A stretch of 64,000 bases of DNA, from positions 1-64,000 of the forward strand of contig CAIKZO010000088.1 in NCBI GenBank assembly GCA_903832005.1. Reading direction: 5' to 3'. Below the pieces are notes generated by a model. That model was not told the origin of the DNA. It did not search any database and was given only the letters and a program-made list of their open reading frames with translations. Shown here in pieces: positions 25,268-34,045 of the stretch. Both the position numbers and the translations under genes were made by a program. How positions within the stretch are numbered: position 1 is the first letter of the stretch; the number at the start of each line of letters is the position of its first letter. Source of the DNA: Enhydrobacter aerosaccus. GTDB lineage: Bacteria; Pseudomonadota; Alphaproteobacteria; Reyranellales; Reyranellaceae.

Positions 25268-26107
25268 TCAGCGGATCTCGAAGCCGAGGCGCGACAGGGC
25301 GGCCCGCATGCGCTCGCGACCCTGCATCGACTTCAGCGGGCCGAGCCGGTTGAGCACACGCTGCGTCCAGGTGCCAGCCTGCAGCTCGTGACGCGCCGAG
25401 AAGCGCATCATCTCCTCGTCGTGCGCCTTGCGCTCGTCATGCGCCGTCGAGCTGTCGTATTGCTCGCGGTGCAGGATCGCGCCCTGCGCCAGGCGCGGCT
25501 TCACCTCGCCGAAGCCCTGCTCCGTGGCGTAACCGAGGCACATGCCGAACACGACGAAGGATTGCTTCGGCAGGTTGAACACCTCGGCGACGCGCTCCGG
25601 ATCGTTACGCATCGCGCCGATATAGAGCGTGCTGAGGCCCATCGACTCCGCGGCGACGACGGCGTTCTGCGCCGCCAGCGCCACGTCGATGCAGGCGACC
25701 ATGAAGGTCTCGAGGAACGGCATGGTCTCGAACTCGACCTGCTCGGTGGCGGAGATCGTGGCGTGACGGTTCATGTCGGCGACCCAGCACAGGAAGAGCG
25801 GGCACTGCTCGACATGCTTCTGGTTGCCGGCGATCTCGGCCAGCACCTTCTTCTTCGCCGGATCGGTGGTCGCGACGACCGACGTCCACTGCATGTTCGA
25901 GCTGGTGGCGGCCGACTGGGCGGCGGCGATGATCGTCTCGAGCGCGCCGGGCGGCACGGCATCGGGCTTGTAGCTGCGTACCGAGCGATGCTCGAGCATC
26001 CGGGCGATCGTGTCGTTCCACGGTCCGGTCGCCGGCAGCGAAGCGGGACCGTAGCGGCGGGTCAGCGCCTCTTTCTGGGCATCAAGAGCCGGCGCGAGCG
26101 AGTCCAT
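25268..26107 (-). CDS. Nitroreductase family NAD(P)H:FMN oxidoreductase
   Basis: A 279-residue flavoprotein of the nitroreductase fold. The FMN-phosphate contact region HRSVRSYKPD is near residue 40, the SSNMQW segment lies near 70, and the C-terminal half includes VVFGMCLGYA, typical of NfsA/NfrA-like enzymes. A basic C-terminal tail of about 50 residues follows (REQYDSSTAHDERKAHDEEM), longer than in minimal nitroreductases. It reduces nitro groups, quinones or enones using NAD(P)H. Its start overlaps the upstream MFS gene end by 26 bases. The natural substrate may be an aromatic imported by that transporter. No signal peptide. Confidence 0.9.
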   Translation of the reverse strand: MDSLAPALDAQKEALTRRYGPASLPATGPWNDTIARMLEHRSVRSYKPDAVPPGALETIIAAAQSAATSSNMQWTSVVATTDPAKKKVLAEIAGNQKHVEQCPLFLCWVADMNRHATISATEQVEFETMPFLETFMVACIDVALAAQNAVVAAESMGLSTLYIGAMRNDPERVAEVFNLPKQSFVVFGMCLGYATEQGFGEVKPRLAQGAILHREQYDSSTAHDERKAHDEEMMRFSARHELQAGTWTQRVLNRLGPLKSMQGRERMRAALSRLGFEIR

Positions 26108-27362
26108 GGAGAGAGCCTTCCGGTTTGCGGCGGGTGATCGCGGTCACCAGCGCCAGGAGAATGAACAGCGTGACCACAGCATAGATCATCTGCGGCTGCC
26201 CATGATCCATCATCCAGCCGTAGGCGAGGGGTGCGACCATTCCGCCGAGATTGAGGCCAGTGGTGACGAAGCCGAACACCTTGCCGAACGAGCCCGGCGG
26301 TGTGACGGCACGCACCATCATGTCGCGTGACGGCTGGATCATGCCGTTCAGCACGCCGCCCACCGACATCACCAGGATCAGCAGGAAGCCCGGCATCGCG
26401 ACCCAGCCCATCATGATCGCCATCACCGCGGTGCAGGCAAAGCCAATCGCGGCCACGCGTCCGTGGTGGATCGTGCGGTCGGCGATGACGCCGCCCAGCA
26501 ACACGCCTGCCGCGCTCATCAGCAGGAAGCCCGACAGCGCGATGTTGGAGATCGAGGCCGGCGTGCCGTGGATCACTTCCTGCGACACGACCGCGTAGGT
26601 CTGGATGCCGCCGTTGGCCATGCCGAGGCAAAGGAAGAAGAACAGGTTGCGCAGGATCGGTGCGCTCAGCAGCAAATCCCAGCCGACCTTGGCGTTCTTG
26701 TCGCTGCTGCGCTTGCGGGTCGCCGCCAGCGCGGCCGCGGTCGGTTTCTTCGGCAGGATGTGACCCGCCGCCATCAGCAGCACGGCGGCGCCCAGCGCCA
26801 GGAGGGAGGCGGCAAGATAGGCGCCGTGCCAGCCCCACAGGGCGGTGCCGGCCAGCATGAAGGCGGGCGCGGCGCCAAAGCCGATGTAGCCCGAGAAGGT
26901 GTGGACCGAGAACGCCTTGCCGATACGCTGGCCGTCGATCGCGCTCGACAGGATCGAATAGTCGGCCGGGTGATAGACCGTGTTGGCGACACCCAGCAGC
27001 GCGTAGGCGGCGATGAAGGTCCAGTAGCCCGGCAGCAGCGCGATCATCGCCGTCGCCGCAGTAGCAATCAAAAGTCCGCCGGTCAGCATGATGCGCGGGC
27101 CGATGCGGTCGACCAGGAAGCCGGCCGGCGTCTGCAGCAGCGCCGAGACGATGTTGTAGGCAGTAATCGCGAAGGCGATCTCGGTGTAGCCAACGCCGAA
27201 CGAGCCCTTCACCAGGACGAAGATCGGTGGCAGCAGCATGGCATGGAGATGGCTCACGAAGTGCACCACGGAGATCAGGCTGATCACCTTGGCGTCGCGC
27301 ACGATGCCTTCTCTTGCACCGGTATCGACCGGCACGCTCAGCGGATCACTCGTCGATGACAT
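26082..27362 (-). CDS. MFS transporter
   Basis: A 426-residue inner-membrane transporter with about twelve hydrophobic helices and a longer central cytoplasmic loop (about residues 205-230, basic: RKRSSDKNAKVG). The motif DRIGPRIMLTGG follows helix 2. The N-terminal VVHFVSHLHAMLLPPIF is distinctive for a subfamily that includes fosmidomycin-resistance-like exporters and monocarboxylate-type transporters. It overlaps the FAH gene start region by 17 bases on one side and the nitroreductase gene by 26 bases on the other. It likely moves the organic acid handled by the FAH and racemase enzymes. Direction of transport cannot be read. Confidence 0.88.
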   Translation of the reverse strand: MSSTSDPLSVPVDTGAREGIVRDAKVISLISVVHFVSHLHAMLLPPIFVLVKGSFGVGYTEIAFAITAYNIVSALLQTPAGFLVDRIGPRIMLTGGLLIATAATAMIALLPGYWTFIAAYALLGVANTVYHPADYSILSSAIDGQRIGKAFSVHTFSGYIGFGAAPAFMLAGTALWGWHGAYLAASLLALGAAVLLMAAGHILPKKPTAAALAATRKRSSDKNAKVGWDLLLSAPILRNLFFFLCLGMANGGIQTYAVVSQEVIHGTPASISNIALSGFLLMSAAGVLLGGVIADRTIHHGRVAAIGFACTAVMAIMMGWVAMPGFLLILVMSVGGVLNGMIQPSRDMMVRAVTPPGSFGKVFGFVTTGLNLGGMVAPLAYGWMMDHGQPQMIYAVVTLFILLALVTAITRRKPEGSLHGLARAGS

Positions 27363-28188
27363 TGACGTTCAAAGTCCCGATTCCGGAAATCTCGACTTCC
27401 ACTTTGTCGCCGCCCTTCATCCAGAGCGGCGGCGTGCGGCCCAGGCCCACGCCATCGGGCGTGCCGGTGGCGATCACGTCGCCCGGCTCGAGCCAGGTGA
27501 CGGTCGAAAGATACTCGATGATGGTGGCGACGTCGAAGATCATGTGATCGGTCGTATCGCGCTGCACAATATTGCCGTTCAGCCTGGTCGTGAGCTCGAG
27601 CCGCTGTGGATCCTCGACCACGTCGGCCGTCACCATCCAGGGCCCCAGTGGCCCGGTCGCCGGGAAGTTCTTGCCCGCTGTCACCGAATGCTTCTGGAAG
27701 TCGCGCACGCTGCCGTCGAGGAAGCAGGTGTAGCCTGCAATGACGGACAGGGCGCGGCCGCGCGACACGTGCCGGCAACGTTCGCCGATGATCACCGCCA
27801 GCTCGCCCTCGTAATCGAATGCGATCGATGCCTTGGGCCGCACGATGTTGCCGCCCGACGGCACCAGCGTGTTGCGCAGCCGCGCGAAGACGCTGGGCAC
27901 CTCGGGCAGGGCGCGGCCGACCTCGCCGACATGGCTCGCGTAATTGAGGCCGATGCAGAGGATCTTTTCCGGGTCGGGAATGACCGGCAGCAGTTCGACG
28001 TCGGTAAACTTCAGATCGGCCGAAGCGCCCTTCGCCAGCCTGGCGAGTTCGGGCAGCATCTTGGCGGCCAGCACCTCACGCAGGCCGCTCCAGCGCGCCT
28101 GGGTGTGGGCCGACAGATCGACGATGCCGCCGTCGACGACCGCGCCGAATTTAGACGCGCCCGCATGGCGAAAGCTGACCAAACGCAT
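27346..28188 (-). CDS. Fumarylacetoacetate hydrolase family protein
   Basis: A 280-residue FAH-fold enzyme. The core has KILCIGLNYASHV, then IAFDYEGELAVIIG (the metal-binding Glu pair) and IAGYTCFLDGSVRDFQ, ending with TGTPDGVGLGR, the consensus of FAHD1-type enzymes. Members hydrolyse or decarboxylate beta-diketo acids such as acylpyruvates, oxaloacetate, or 2-hydroxyhepta-2,4-diene-1,7-dioate. The N-terminal 70 residues form the additional domain common in this group. Its neighbours are a racemase and an MFS transporter in a tight reverse operon, pointing to degradation of an imported organic acid. Metal is probably Mg(II) or Mn(II). Exact substrate unknown. Confidence 0.92.
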   Translation of the reverse strand: MRLVSFRHAGASKFGAVVDGGIVDLSAHTQARWSGLREVLAAKMLPELARLAKGASADLKFTDVELLPVIPDPEKILCIGLNYASHVGEVGRALPEVPSVFARLRNTLVPSGGNIVRPKASIAFDYEGELAVIIGERCRHVSRGRALSVIAGYTCFLDGSVRDFQKHSVTAGKNFPATGPLGPWMVTADVVEDPQRLELTTRLNGNIVQRDTTDHMIFDVATIIEYLSTVTWLEPGDVIATGTPDGVGLGRTPPLWMKGGDKVEVEISGIGTLNVNVIDE

Positions 28189-28203
28189 GGTCGGACCCTA
28201 GGT

Positions 28204-28929
28204 CTATCCGATCAGCTTTGCGAGCCCTTTGCTGAGGCCGATGCTCTCGACCGGATCGGGCTTCGTGCCCATGCGGCGGAGTTTCTGCCCGGCGAGCGCC
28301 TCGGCCATGGAAATCGCACAGGCAACGCCATCGAGCAGCGGCACCTCGACCCGGGATTTCAGTTTTGTGGCGAGACCCGCGAGGCCCGCGCCACCCAGGA
28401 TCACGACGTCGGCGCCGTCCGCCGCACAGGCGTTGCAGCCCTTGGCGAGCAGCGCCATGGCAGCCTTCGGATTGCGCGCGATGTCGGCGCCCGTCGGCGC
28501 GACGGTGCGCACGGACGCGAGCCGCGACGCGAGACCGTGGCTGGCGACGAACTCCTCCAACATCGGCTTCCAGCGCGCGCCGCCGGTCACGATGGAGAAG
28601 CGCTTGCCCATGGCGCAGGCCTGCAGGATCGAGGCGTCGGCCATGCCGACCACCGGCACGTCACTGACTTCTTTCAATGCCGCGAGTCCGGGATCGCCGA
28701 AGCAAGCCAGCACGACGGCGTCCCTCTTGCCCTTGTCGTTGGCCAAGGCATCGACCGCCGCATGGCCGGCGATCGCGTAGCCGATGCGCGAGGCGACGTA
28801 GCGCGGCCCGAAGGCGCCGGTCACGGCACGCAGCACCGTACCCTTCGCTGCGAAGGTCGTTGCATGCTTCAGCACGAGGTCGGTGATCGACTGCGTCGTG
28901 TTGGGGTTGATCAGCAGCAGCTCAGTCAT
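28204..28929 (-). CDS. Aspartate/glutamate/hydantoin racemase family protein
   Basis: A 241-residue racemase-fold protein. The N-terminal LLINPNTTQSITD is the signature of hydantoin-racemase-like members. The two catalytic cysteines are visible as VVLACFGDPG (about residue 75) and, as a less standard equivalent, in the second half (LGGAGLAGLA carries no Cys at the usual position; Cys nearby are CNAC and VACA). If the second Cys is truly missing, the enzyme could be a decarboxylase or isomerase such as arylmalonate decarboxylase or maleate isomerase-like. It heads the reverse operon with FAH, MFS, nitroreductase and a secreted protein. Confidence 0.85.
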   Translation of the reverse strand: MTELLLINPNTTQSITDLVLKHATTFAAKGTVLRAVTGAFGPRYVASRIGYAIAGHAAVDALANDKGKRDAVVLACFGDPGLAALKEVSDVPVVGMADASILQACAMGKRFSIVTGGARWKPMLEEFVASHGLASRLASVRTVAPTGADIARNPKAAMALLAKGCNACAADGADVVILGGAGLAGLATKLKSRVEVPLLDGVACAISMAEALAGQKLRRMGTKPDPVESIGLSKGLAKLIG

Positions 28930-28940
28930 TTACGGCCTTT

Positions 28941-29044
28941 CCGTCATCCCGACCGGAGCCGAGCGTAGCGAGGCGCAGTGGAGGGATCTGTCTTGCCCTC
29001 GGCAGCAGCGAAGAGAGTTCCCTCGACTTCGCTCGGGATGACGG
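28941..29044. repeat. REP-like palindromic intergenic element
   Basis: A 104-base element with 12-base perfect terminal inverted repeats (CCGTCATCCCGA and its complement). Inside are GAGGGATCT and AGTTCCCTC, which also pair almost fully. Elements with GTCATCCCGA ends followed by GAGGGATCT are widespread in bacterial intergenic DNA, usually as dispersed non-autonomous repeats. It fills the gap between the racemase gene and the Tag-like gene. Confidence 0.65.
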
Positions 29045-29049
29045 GGATA

Positions 29050-29769
29050 TCATGGAACCTGCATGATCTCTTTGAGGCGGGCGACGGGATGGTTCTCGCC
29101 GATCGAGAGGGCGCAGATGCGCGAGACATGGCTGATCGGCAAGCCACTCTCCTTGGCCCAGGCGTTGAGTTGCGCCTGCGCCGCGCGCAGATCCTTCTTC
29201 GAGGTCCCGGTGCCGATCTCCACGCCTGAATCGCGCAGGCAGGTCAGCACGTCGCCCTGCAGCACGAAAGCATCCCAGCCGAGGAAGCGCAGGAAATACT
29301 GGCCGCTGAATCCGCCCAGCCGCGTGCCGCGCTTGGCCAGCACTTCCATCAAGCCGACCTGATCGTCTGCCGGCCAGTTGGCGAGGAACCTGCCGAAGCT
29401 GCCGTGTTCGTTGGCGATCTCGGTGACGAACTTGGCATTGTCGCGCACGGCCTTGATCTTGCCGGCGTGGCGCACGATGCGCTTGTCGCTCGCGAGCTTC
29501 TCCCAGAATTCGGCGGGCTGGAACAGGAGCCGCTTCGGATTGAATTCGAGGAAGGCCTCTTCGAAGGAGGGCCACTTCTTTTCGATCACGCTCCAGACGA
29601 AGCCCGCGGAGAAGATGCGCTCGGCCATGTCCGACAGGATCCGGTCGTCCGGCAGCTTCGCCAATGCCTTCTTGTCGGGTTTTCGCGGCAGCAGACTCGC
29701 CACGACCTTGGGGCCGCCTTTGCGCTTCTCGGCGCGGGCGCGAATCGATTTGAAAGAGACTCTCGCCAT
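29050..29769 (-). CDS. DNA-3-methyladenine glycosylase I (Tag)-like protein
   Basis: A 239-residue protein related to methyladenine glycosylases (PF03352 type). The segment IFSAGFVWSVIEKKWPSFEEAF corresponds to the Tag substrate pocket and helix region (EGxQxGLSWxTIL), and KIKAVRDNAKFVTEI to the following helices. The N-terminal RCxW and HDxEWG zinc-binding motifs of E. coli Tag are absent, replaced by a basic tail (FKSIRARAEKRKGGPK). The protein may therefore lack the zinc snap or have altered specificity. The alpha/beta hydrolase gene stops immediately upstream of its start, suggesting co-transcription. Role in base-excision repair is likely; an AdaA-like sensor is 8 kb away. Confidence 0.78.
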   Translation of the reverse strand: MARVSFKSIRARAEKRKGGPKVVASLLPRKPDKKALAKLPDDRILSDMAERIFSAGFVWSVIEKKWPSFEEAFLEFNPKRLLFQPAEFWEKLASDKRIVRHAGKIKAVRDNAKFVTEIANEHGSFGRFLANWPADDQVGLMEVLAKRGTRLGGFSGQYFLRFLGWDAFVLQGDVLTCLRDSGVEIGTGTSKKDLRAAQAQLNAWAKESGLPISHVSRICALSIGENHPVARLKEIMQVP

Positions 29770-30534
29770 TTACTCCAACCAGCCGTCGAAGAAGTCGAAC
29801 ACGTTCGCCTTGAAGAGACCGTGCGCGATCATCGAGAAATGGTCGCAGCCCGGCAAGGTCACGGCCTTGGCGCCGGCGATCGCCCCGGCCAGCCCCTGCG
29901 GCGGCCCTGCGATCTGATCGCGTTGGCCCGCGATTACAAGCGTCGGGCGGCGAATCGCGAACAGCGCGTCGCGCGTGATCTCGGCCCGCGGCCCGCGCGA
30001 GCAGGCGGCCAGCGCAAGCCGGTCTTCCTTCTGCTCGTCGGCGAACTGGCGGAAGCTCCTCAGCAGCGGATCGGAAATCTCGTCGGGTGAGGCGGCTTCC
30101 ATCGCCTCCGCCATCGCGCCGGGTTCGCGGGTCGGCTCGAAGATCTTGCCGCCGACGCCAGCGACTACGAGATGGTCGATACGGCCGCCGTCAGTCATGG
30201 CGGCGGTCAGGGCGATATGCGCGCCCATCGAGAAGCCCAGCAGATGCGCGCGCTCGACGCCTGCATGATCCATCAGGTTGAAGACGTCCTGCGCCATCTT
30301 CGCGCGATCGTACGATTCGGGATCGTGCGGCTTGGCACTTTCGCCGTGGCCGCGACAGTCGATCGCCAAGCCGCGCATGCCTTTGCCGGCGATGGCGTCG
30401 TACCAGCCCATGCGCTTCCAGTTTTCGTATTTGTTGGACGAGAAGCCGTGCACCAGCACGATCGCCTTGCGGGCGTCGGCCGGACCGAACTCATCATAGG
30501 AAAGGTTCAGGCCGTCGGATGTGAACTGGGGCAT
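29770..30534 (-). CDS. Alpha/beta hydrolase
   Basis: A 254-residue alpha/beta hydrolase. The oxyanion HG motif is VLVHGFSSNK, the nucleophile elbow is LLGFSMGAH with intact Ser, and the acid and base residues lie in VIAGQRDQIAG and PGCDHFSMIA. Size and lack of a signal peptide match soluble esterases, lipases or C-C hydrolases. The start at 30534 gives a standard N-terminus (PQFTSDGLNLSYDEFG); a frame reaching 30981 overlaps the sulfatase gene and is rejected. The stop is adjacent to the Tag-like start. It is divergent from the sulfatase gene, with only 38 bases between the starts. Confidence 0.9.
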   Translation of the reverse strand: MPQFTSDGLNLSYDEFGPADARKAIVLVHGFSSNKYENWKRMGWYDAIAGKGMRGLAIDCRGHGESAKPHDPESYDRAKMAQDVFNLMDHAGVERAHLLGFSMGAHIALTAAMTDGGRIDHLVVAGVGGKIFEPTREPGAMAEAMEAASPDEISDPLLRSFRQFADEQKEDRLALAACSRGPRAEITRDALFAIRRPTLVIAGQRDQIAGPPQGLAGAIAGAKAVTLPGCDHFSMIAHGLFKANVFDFFDGWLE

Positions 30535-30572
30535 GTCGCATGCTAGAAGAGCCCGCAACAGGAGGAAAAGCA

Positions 30573-32804
30573 ATGGCGGCCAAAATAGGAAAGACGGTGG
30601 GGGAATCCCAACCGTATTGGCCGGAGGCGCCCAAGCGGCCAAAAGGCGCGCCCAATATCCTGGTCGTCCTGTTCGATGACGTGGGCTTCTCCGACCTCGG
30701 CTGCTACGGGTCGCCGATCTCGACACCCACCATGGATGCGATCGCCCAGCGCGGCCTGCGCTACACCGGCTTCCATACGACAGCCATGTGCTCGACCACG
30801 CGCGCGGCGCTGCTGACCGGGCGCAACCATCATTCGGTGGGCGTCGGCTGTCTCGCCAATTTCGATTCCGGCTTTCCCGGCTATCGCGGCAAGATCGCCA
30901 AGGAAGCGGGCACCATCGCCGAAATGCTGCGCCCGCACGGCTATCGCAACTATATGCTGGGCAAATGGCACGTGACGCCACTGACGGAGGCCGGTGCCAC
31001 AGGTCCGTTCGACGGCTGGCCGCTCGGCCGCGGCTTCGATCGCTACTACGGCTTCATGGATGCCGAAACCGATCAGTACGCACCGGAACTCGTGCGCGAC
31101 AATACGCCGGTCGAGCCGCCGGGGACCTTCGCCACCGGCTATCACCTGACGGCCGATCTCGTCGACCAGGCGATCCGCTATCTGGCTGATCATGCCGGCG
31201 ACCGGCCGGAAATCCCCTGGCTCACCTGGGTGGCGCTGGGCGCCTGCCATGCGCCGCACCAGGCGCCGTTCGACCTGATCCGCAAATACGACGCAGTCTT
31301 CGCCGAGGGCTGGGACATCGAGCGCGACAGACGTCTCGCGCGCCAGAAGGAAACCGGCATCGTGCCGAGCGACACGCGCATGCCGTCGCGCAACGACGCA
31401 GTGAAGCCGTGGGCCGAGCTGCCCGAGGGCGAGAAGAAACTCTACACACGCCTGCAGGCGGCCTATGCCGCGATGCTCGAACATGCCGACCAGCACATCG
31501 CGCGGCTGGTGACGTTCCTCGAGGAGTCGGGCCAGCTCGATGACACGATGATCGTGCTGATGTCCGACAATGGCGCCAGCCAAGAGGGCGGGCCGTTCGG
31601 CATGGTCAACGCCATGGGGCCCTATAATCTGCGCCGCGAGCCGCTCGAGGAGAAGATCGCCCGCATCGAGGACATCGGCGGTCCCGACACGCATTCCAAC
31701 TTTCCGCTGGGATGGGCGATGGCGGCCAACACGCCGCTGCGCCGCTACAAGCAGAACACGCATGGCGGCGGCATCCGCGATCCGTTGGTGATCTCCTGGC
31801 CCAAGGGCCTGTCGGCGCGGGGCGAATTGCGCCATCAGTTCTGCCACGCCAGCGATCTGGTGCCGACCCTACTCGACATCGTGGGCGTCACGCCGCCCGC
31901 TTCGATCAACGGCGTGGCGCAGATGCCGCTCGAAGGCACCAGCTTTGCCCCGAGCCTCAAGGAGGCCAAGGCACCGTCGAAGACCGCGCCGCAGTATTTC
32001 GAGATGTTCGGTCACCGCGGCCTGGTGAAGGACGGCTGGAAGGCCGTGTCGTTCCATCCGCTGGGCGGCGCATTCGACAAGGACAAATGGGAGCTCTTCC
32101 ATCTCGACCGCGACTTTAGCGAGACCGACGATCTCGCCGAGAAGGAGCCGGCGAAGCTCCAGGCGCTGATCGACCTGTGGTGGAAGGAGGCCGAGGCCCA
32201 TAACGTCTTGCCGCTCGACGATCGCTTCCAGGCACGCTTCGCCGATAATGCCCGGCGCTTCCATGGGCCGCGCAACAAATTTGTCTTCCACGCCGGCATG
32301 GGCCATGTGCCGACCGACGTTGCGCCGGACGTGAGAAACCGCACCTACACGATCGAGGCCGACGTGCAGATCGCGGGCGCCACGACGGAGGGCGTGTTGA
32401 TCGCGCACGGCGACATGACCACGGGCTACGCGCTCTACATCAAGGACAATCGCCTGACCTACGACATGAACATCGGCGGTGTGCACCACATCGCCGTGTC
32501 GGATCGGCCGGTGCCGGCGGGCAACCATCTGCTGGGGCTGCGCATGCGGCGCAACAAGGGCCGCAACGTCGCCACGCTGCTGATCGACGGCGCGCCGGCC
32601 GGCGGGTTCGAGGAACAGATGGGCTTCGTCAGCTTCATCTCCTGGTCGGGGCTCGACATCGGCCGCGACCGCTCGAGCCCGGTCTCGCACTACGAGGCGC
32701 CGTTCGCCTTCACCGGCAAGCTGCGTAAGGTGACCGTCACGCTCGACGACGACCAGGCCCTCGACGCCAAGGCCGCGGCTGCCGCCGTCCTCGCGCGCGA
32801 ATGA
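30573..32804 (+). CDS. Sulfatase (arylsulfatase) with C-terminal beta-sandwich domain
   Basis: A 743-residue sulfatase. Metal ligands Asp35 and Asp36 (VVLFDDVGFSD) and MSDNGAS later are present. The formylglycine site reads CSTTRAALLTGR with Cys73; the third residue is Thr rather than the usual Pro or Ala of C-x-P-x-R. The core spans about 25-540. The last 170 residues (FVFHAGMGHVP onward to GKLRKVTVTL) resemble a laminin-G or concanavalin-like beta-sandwich, seen in the large AtsA/PAS-type arylsulfatases. No signal peptide is evident, so it is probably cytoplasmic. Start 30573 follows AGGAGG. The MFS gene overlaps its stop by four bases and likely imports the sulfate ester. Confidence 0.93.
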   Translation: MAAKIGKTVGESQPYWPEAPKRPKGAPNILVVLFDDVGFSDLGCYGSPISTPTMDAIAQRGLRYTGFHTTAMCSTTRAALLTGRNHHSVGVGCLANFDSGFPGYRGKIAKEAGTIAEMLRPHGYRNYMLGKWHVTPLTEAGATGPFDGWPLGRGFDRYYGFMDAETDQYAPELVRDNTPVEPPGTFATGYHLTADLVDQAIRYLADHAGDRPEIPWLTWVALGACHAPHQAPFDLIRKYDAVFAEGWDIERDRRLARQKETGIVPSDTRMPSRNDAVKPWAELPEGEKKLYTRLQAAYAAMLEHADQHIARLVTFLEESGQLDDTMIVLMSDNGASQEGGPFGMVNAMGPYNLRREPLEEKIARIEDIGGPDTHSNFPLGWAMAANTPLRRYKQNTHGGGIRDPLVISWPKGLSARGELRHQFCHASDLVPTLLDIVGVTPPASINGVAQMPLEGTSFAPSLKEAKAPSKTAPQYFEMFGHRGLVKDGWKAVSFHPLGGAFDKDKWELFHLDRDFSETDDLAEKEPAKLQALIDLWWKEAEAHNVLPLDDRFQARFADNARRFHGPRNKFVFHAGMGHVPTDVAPDVRNRTYTIEADVQIAGATTEGVLIAHGDMTTGYALYIKDNRLTYDMNIGGVHHIAVSDRPVPAGNHLLGLRMRRNKGRNVATLLIDGAPAGGFEEQMGFVSFISWSGLDIGRDRSSPVSHYEAPFAFTGKLRKVTVTLDDDQALDAKAAAAAVLARE

Positions 32805-34045
32805 GCGACACCGTCCGCGCCCAGGCAGTCCACAGTGCCGGAGTCGACAGTTCCTACGCCTGGCGGCTGGCCATCGTGTCGATGATTTGCATCGGCCTCG
32901 GCGGCGGGGCGATCTATCTGCCGGTGGTGGCGCTCAAGGAAATCGCCGCCGAGTTCGGCGACCGCCGTGCCGTGCCGTCGATGGCCTACATGCTGGGCTT
33001 CTTCGCCATGGGCGTGGGTGGCGTGTTCATGGGCTGGCTGGCTGATCGCACCAGCCCGCGCGTGCCGCTCCTGATCGCGGGCGTTTCAATCCTGGTGGGC
33101 GGCTGGCTGGCGACGCGCGGCGGCGAGTTCGCGCTGTACGCGGGCTATGCACTGCCGCTGGGCTTCCTCGGCAATGCCGCGACTTTCACGCCGGCAATGA
33201 ACAACGTGCAGGGCTGGTTCGACAAGCATCGCAGCACGGCGGTGTCGATCATCTCGGTTGGGCCCGCGGTCTCGGGCTTCACCTGGCCGCAGGTTTATCG
33301 CTGGTTGGTGCCACAGGTCGGCTGGCGCGAGTCGCTGGTGATCTACGGCGTGGTTGCGGGCGTGCTGCTCTTCCTCTGCGCCTTCTATGTGCGGCCCTCG
33401 CCCGCGGCGCGCGCCAAGTCGACGCGCAAGGCCGCGGAGAATATCGCCGGCCTGCCGATGCCGTCGCCGGTGATCATGGCGCTTCTGTCAGGGGCGGGCT
33501 TCTGCTGCTGCGCCGCCATGGCCGTGCCGTTCGTGCATATGGTCGCCTTCTGTGGCGACCTCGGCATCTCGCCGGCGCGCGGCTCGGAGGCGATCTCACT
33601 GATCCTGCTCACCGCCGTCGCCGCGACCTTCGCCATGGGCCGGCTGTCCGACCACATCGGCCCGATCAAGGTGAACCTGCTCTGCTCGGTGATCCAGGTG
33701 GGATCGCTGACCGGCTATCTGTTCGTGCAGGGAATCTACGGGATCTACGTGTTCTCGCTGATCCACGGCATTCCCTACATCGCCATCGTCCAGGGCTATG
33801 CGTTGAACCTGCGGGCGCTCTACGGCCCCGGCATCGCCGGCTGGCGGCTGGGCGTGGTGATGCTGTTCGCCATGGCCGGCATGGCGGTCGGCGGCTGGAT
33901 GGGCGGCGCCATCTTCGACGCGACACTGTCCTATCGCGTGGCCTTCCAGGCGGCGCTGATCCTCAATCTTCTCAACCTGCTGCTGCTGGGCGTGCTCTAT
34001 TTCGGCCAGCGTCAGCGCGGCGTGATGCGCAGCCTGGCGAAGTAG
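32801..34045 (+). CDS. MFS transporter linked to the sulfatase
   Basis: A 414-residue inner-membrane transporter with about twelve hydrophobic helices. GWLADRTSPRVPLLIAG is the helix 2-3 motif, and the second-half repeat has MGRLSDHIGPIKVN. It belongs to the monocarboxylate / oxalate:formate antiporter type group by general pattern (GYALPLGFLGNAATFTPAMNN). It starts in the sulfatase stop codon (ATGA), so the two are translated together and it likely takes up the sulfate ester or exports the product. Its 3' end overlaps the convergent secreted-protein gene by 34 bases. Exact substrate unknown. Confidence 0.9.
   Translation: MSDTVRAQAVHSAGVDSSYAWRLAIVSMICIGLGGGAIYLPVVALKEIAAEFGDRRAVPSMAYMLGFFAMGVGGVFMGWLADRTSPRVPLLIAGVSILVGGWLATRGGEFALYAGYALPLGFLGNAATFTPAMNNVQGWFDKHRSTAVSIISVGPAVSGFTWPQVYRWLVPQVGWRESLVIYGVVAGVLLFLCAFYVRPSPAARAKSTRKAAENIAGLPMPSPVIMALLSGAGFCCCAAMAVPFVHMVAFCGDLGISPARGSEAISLILLTAVAATFAMGRLSDHIGPIKVNLLCSVIQVGSLTGYLFVQGIYGIYVFSLIHGIPYIAIVQGYALNLRALYGPGIAGWRLGVVMLFAMAGMAVGGWMGGAIFDATLSYRVAFQAALILNLLNLLLLGVLYFGQRQRGVMRSLAK

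Noticed and set aside
30535..30981. N-terminal extension of the alpha/beta hydrolase at 29770-30534
   Set aside because: It would overlap the sulfatase gene on the other strand, and the extension is Arg/Ser-rich without homology.
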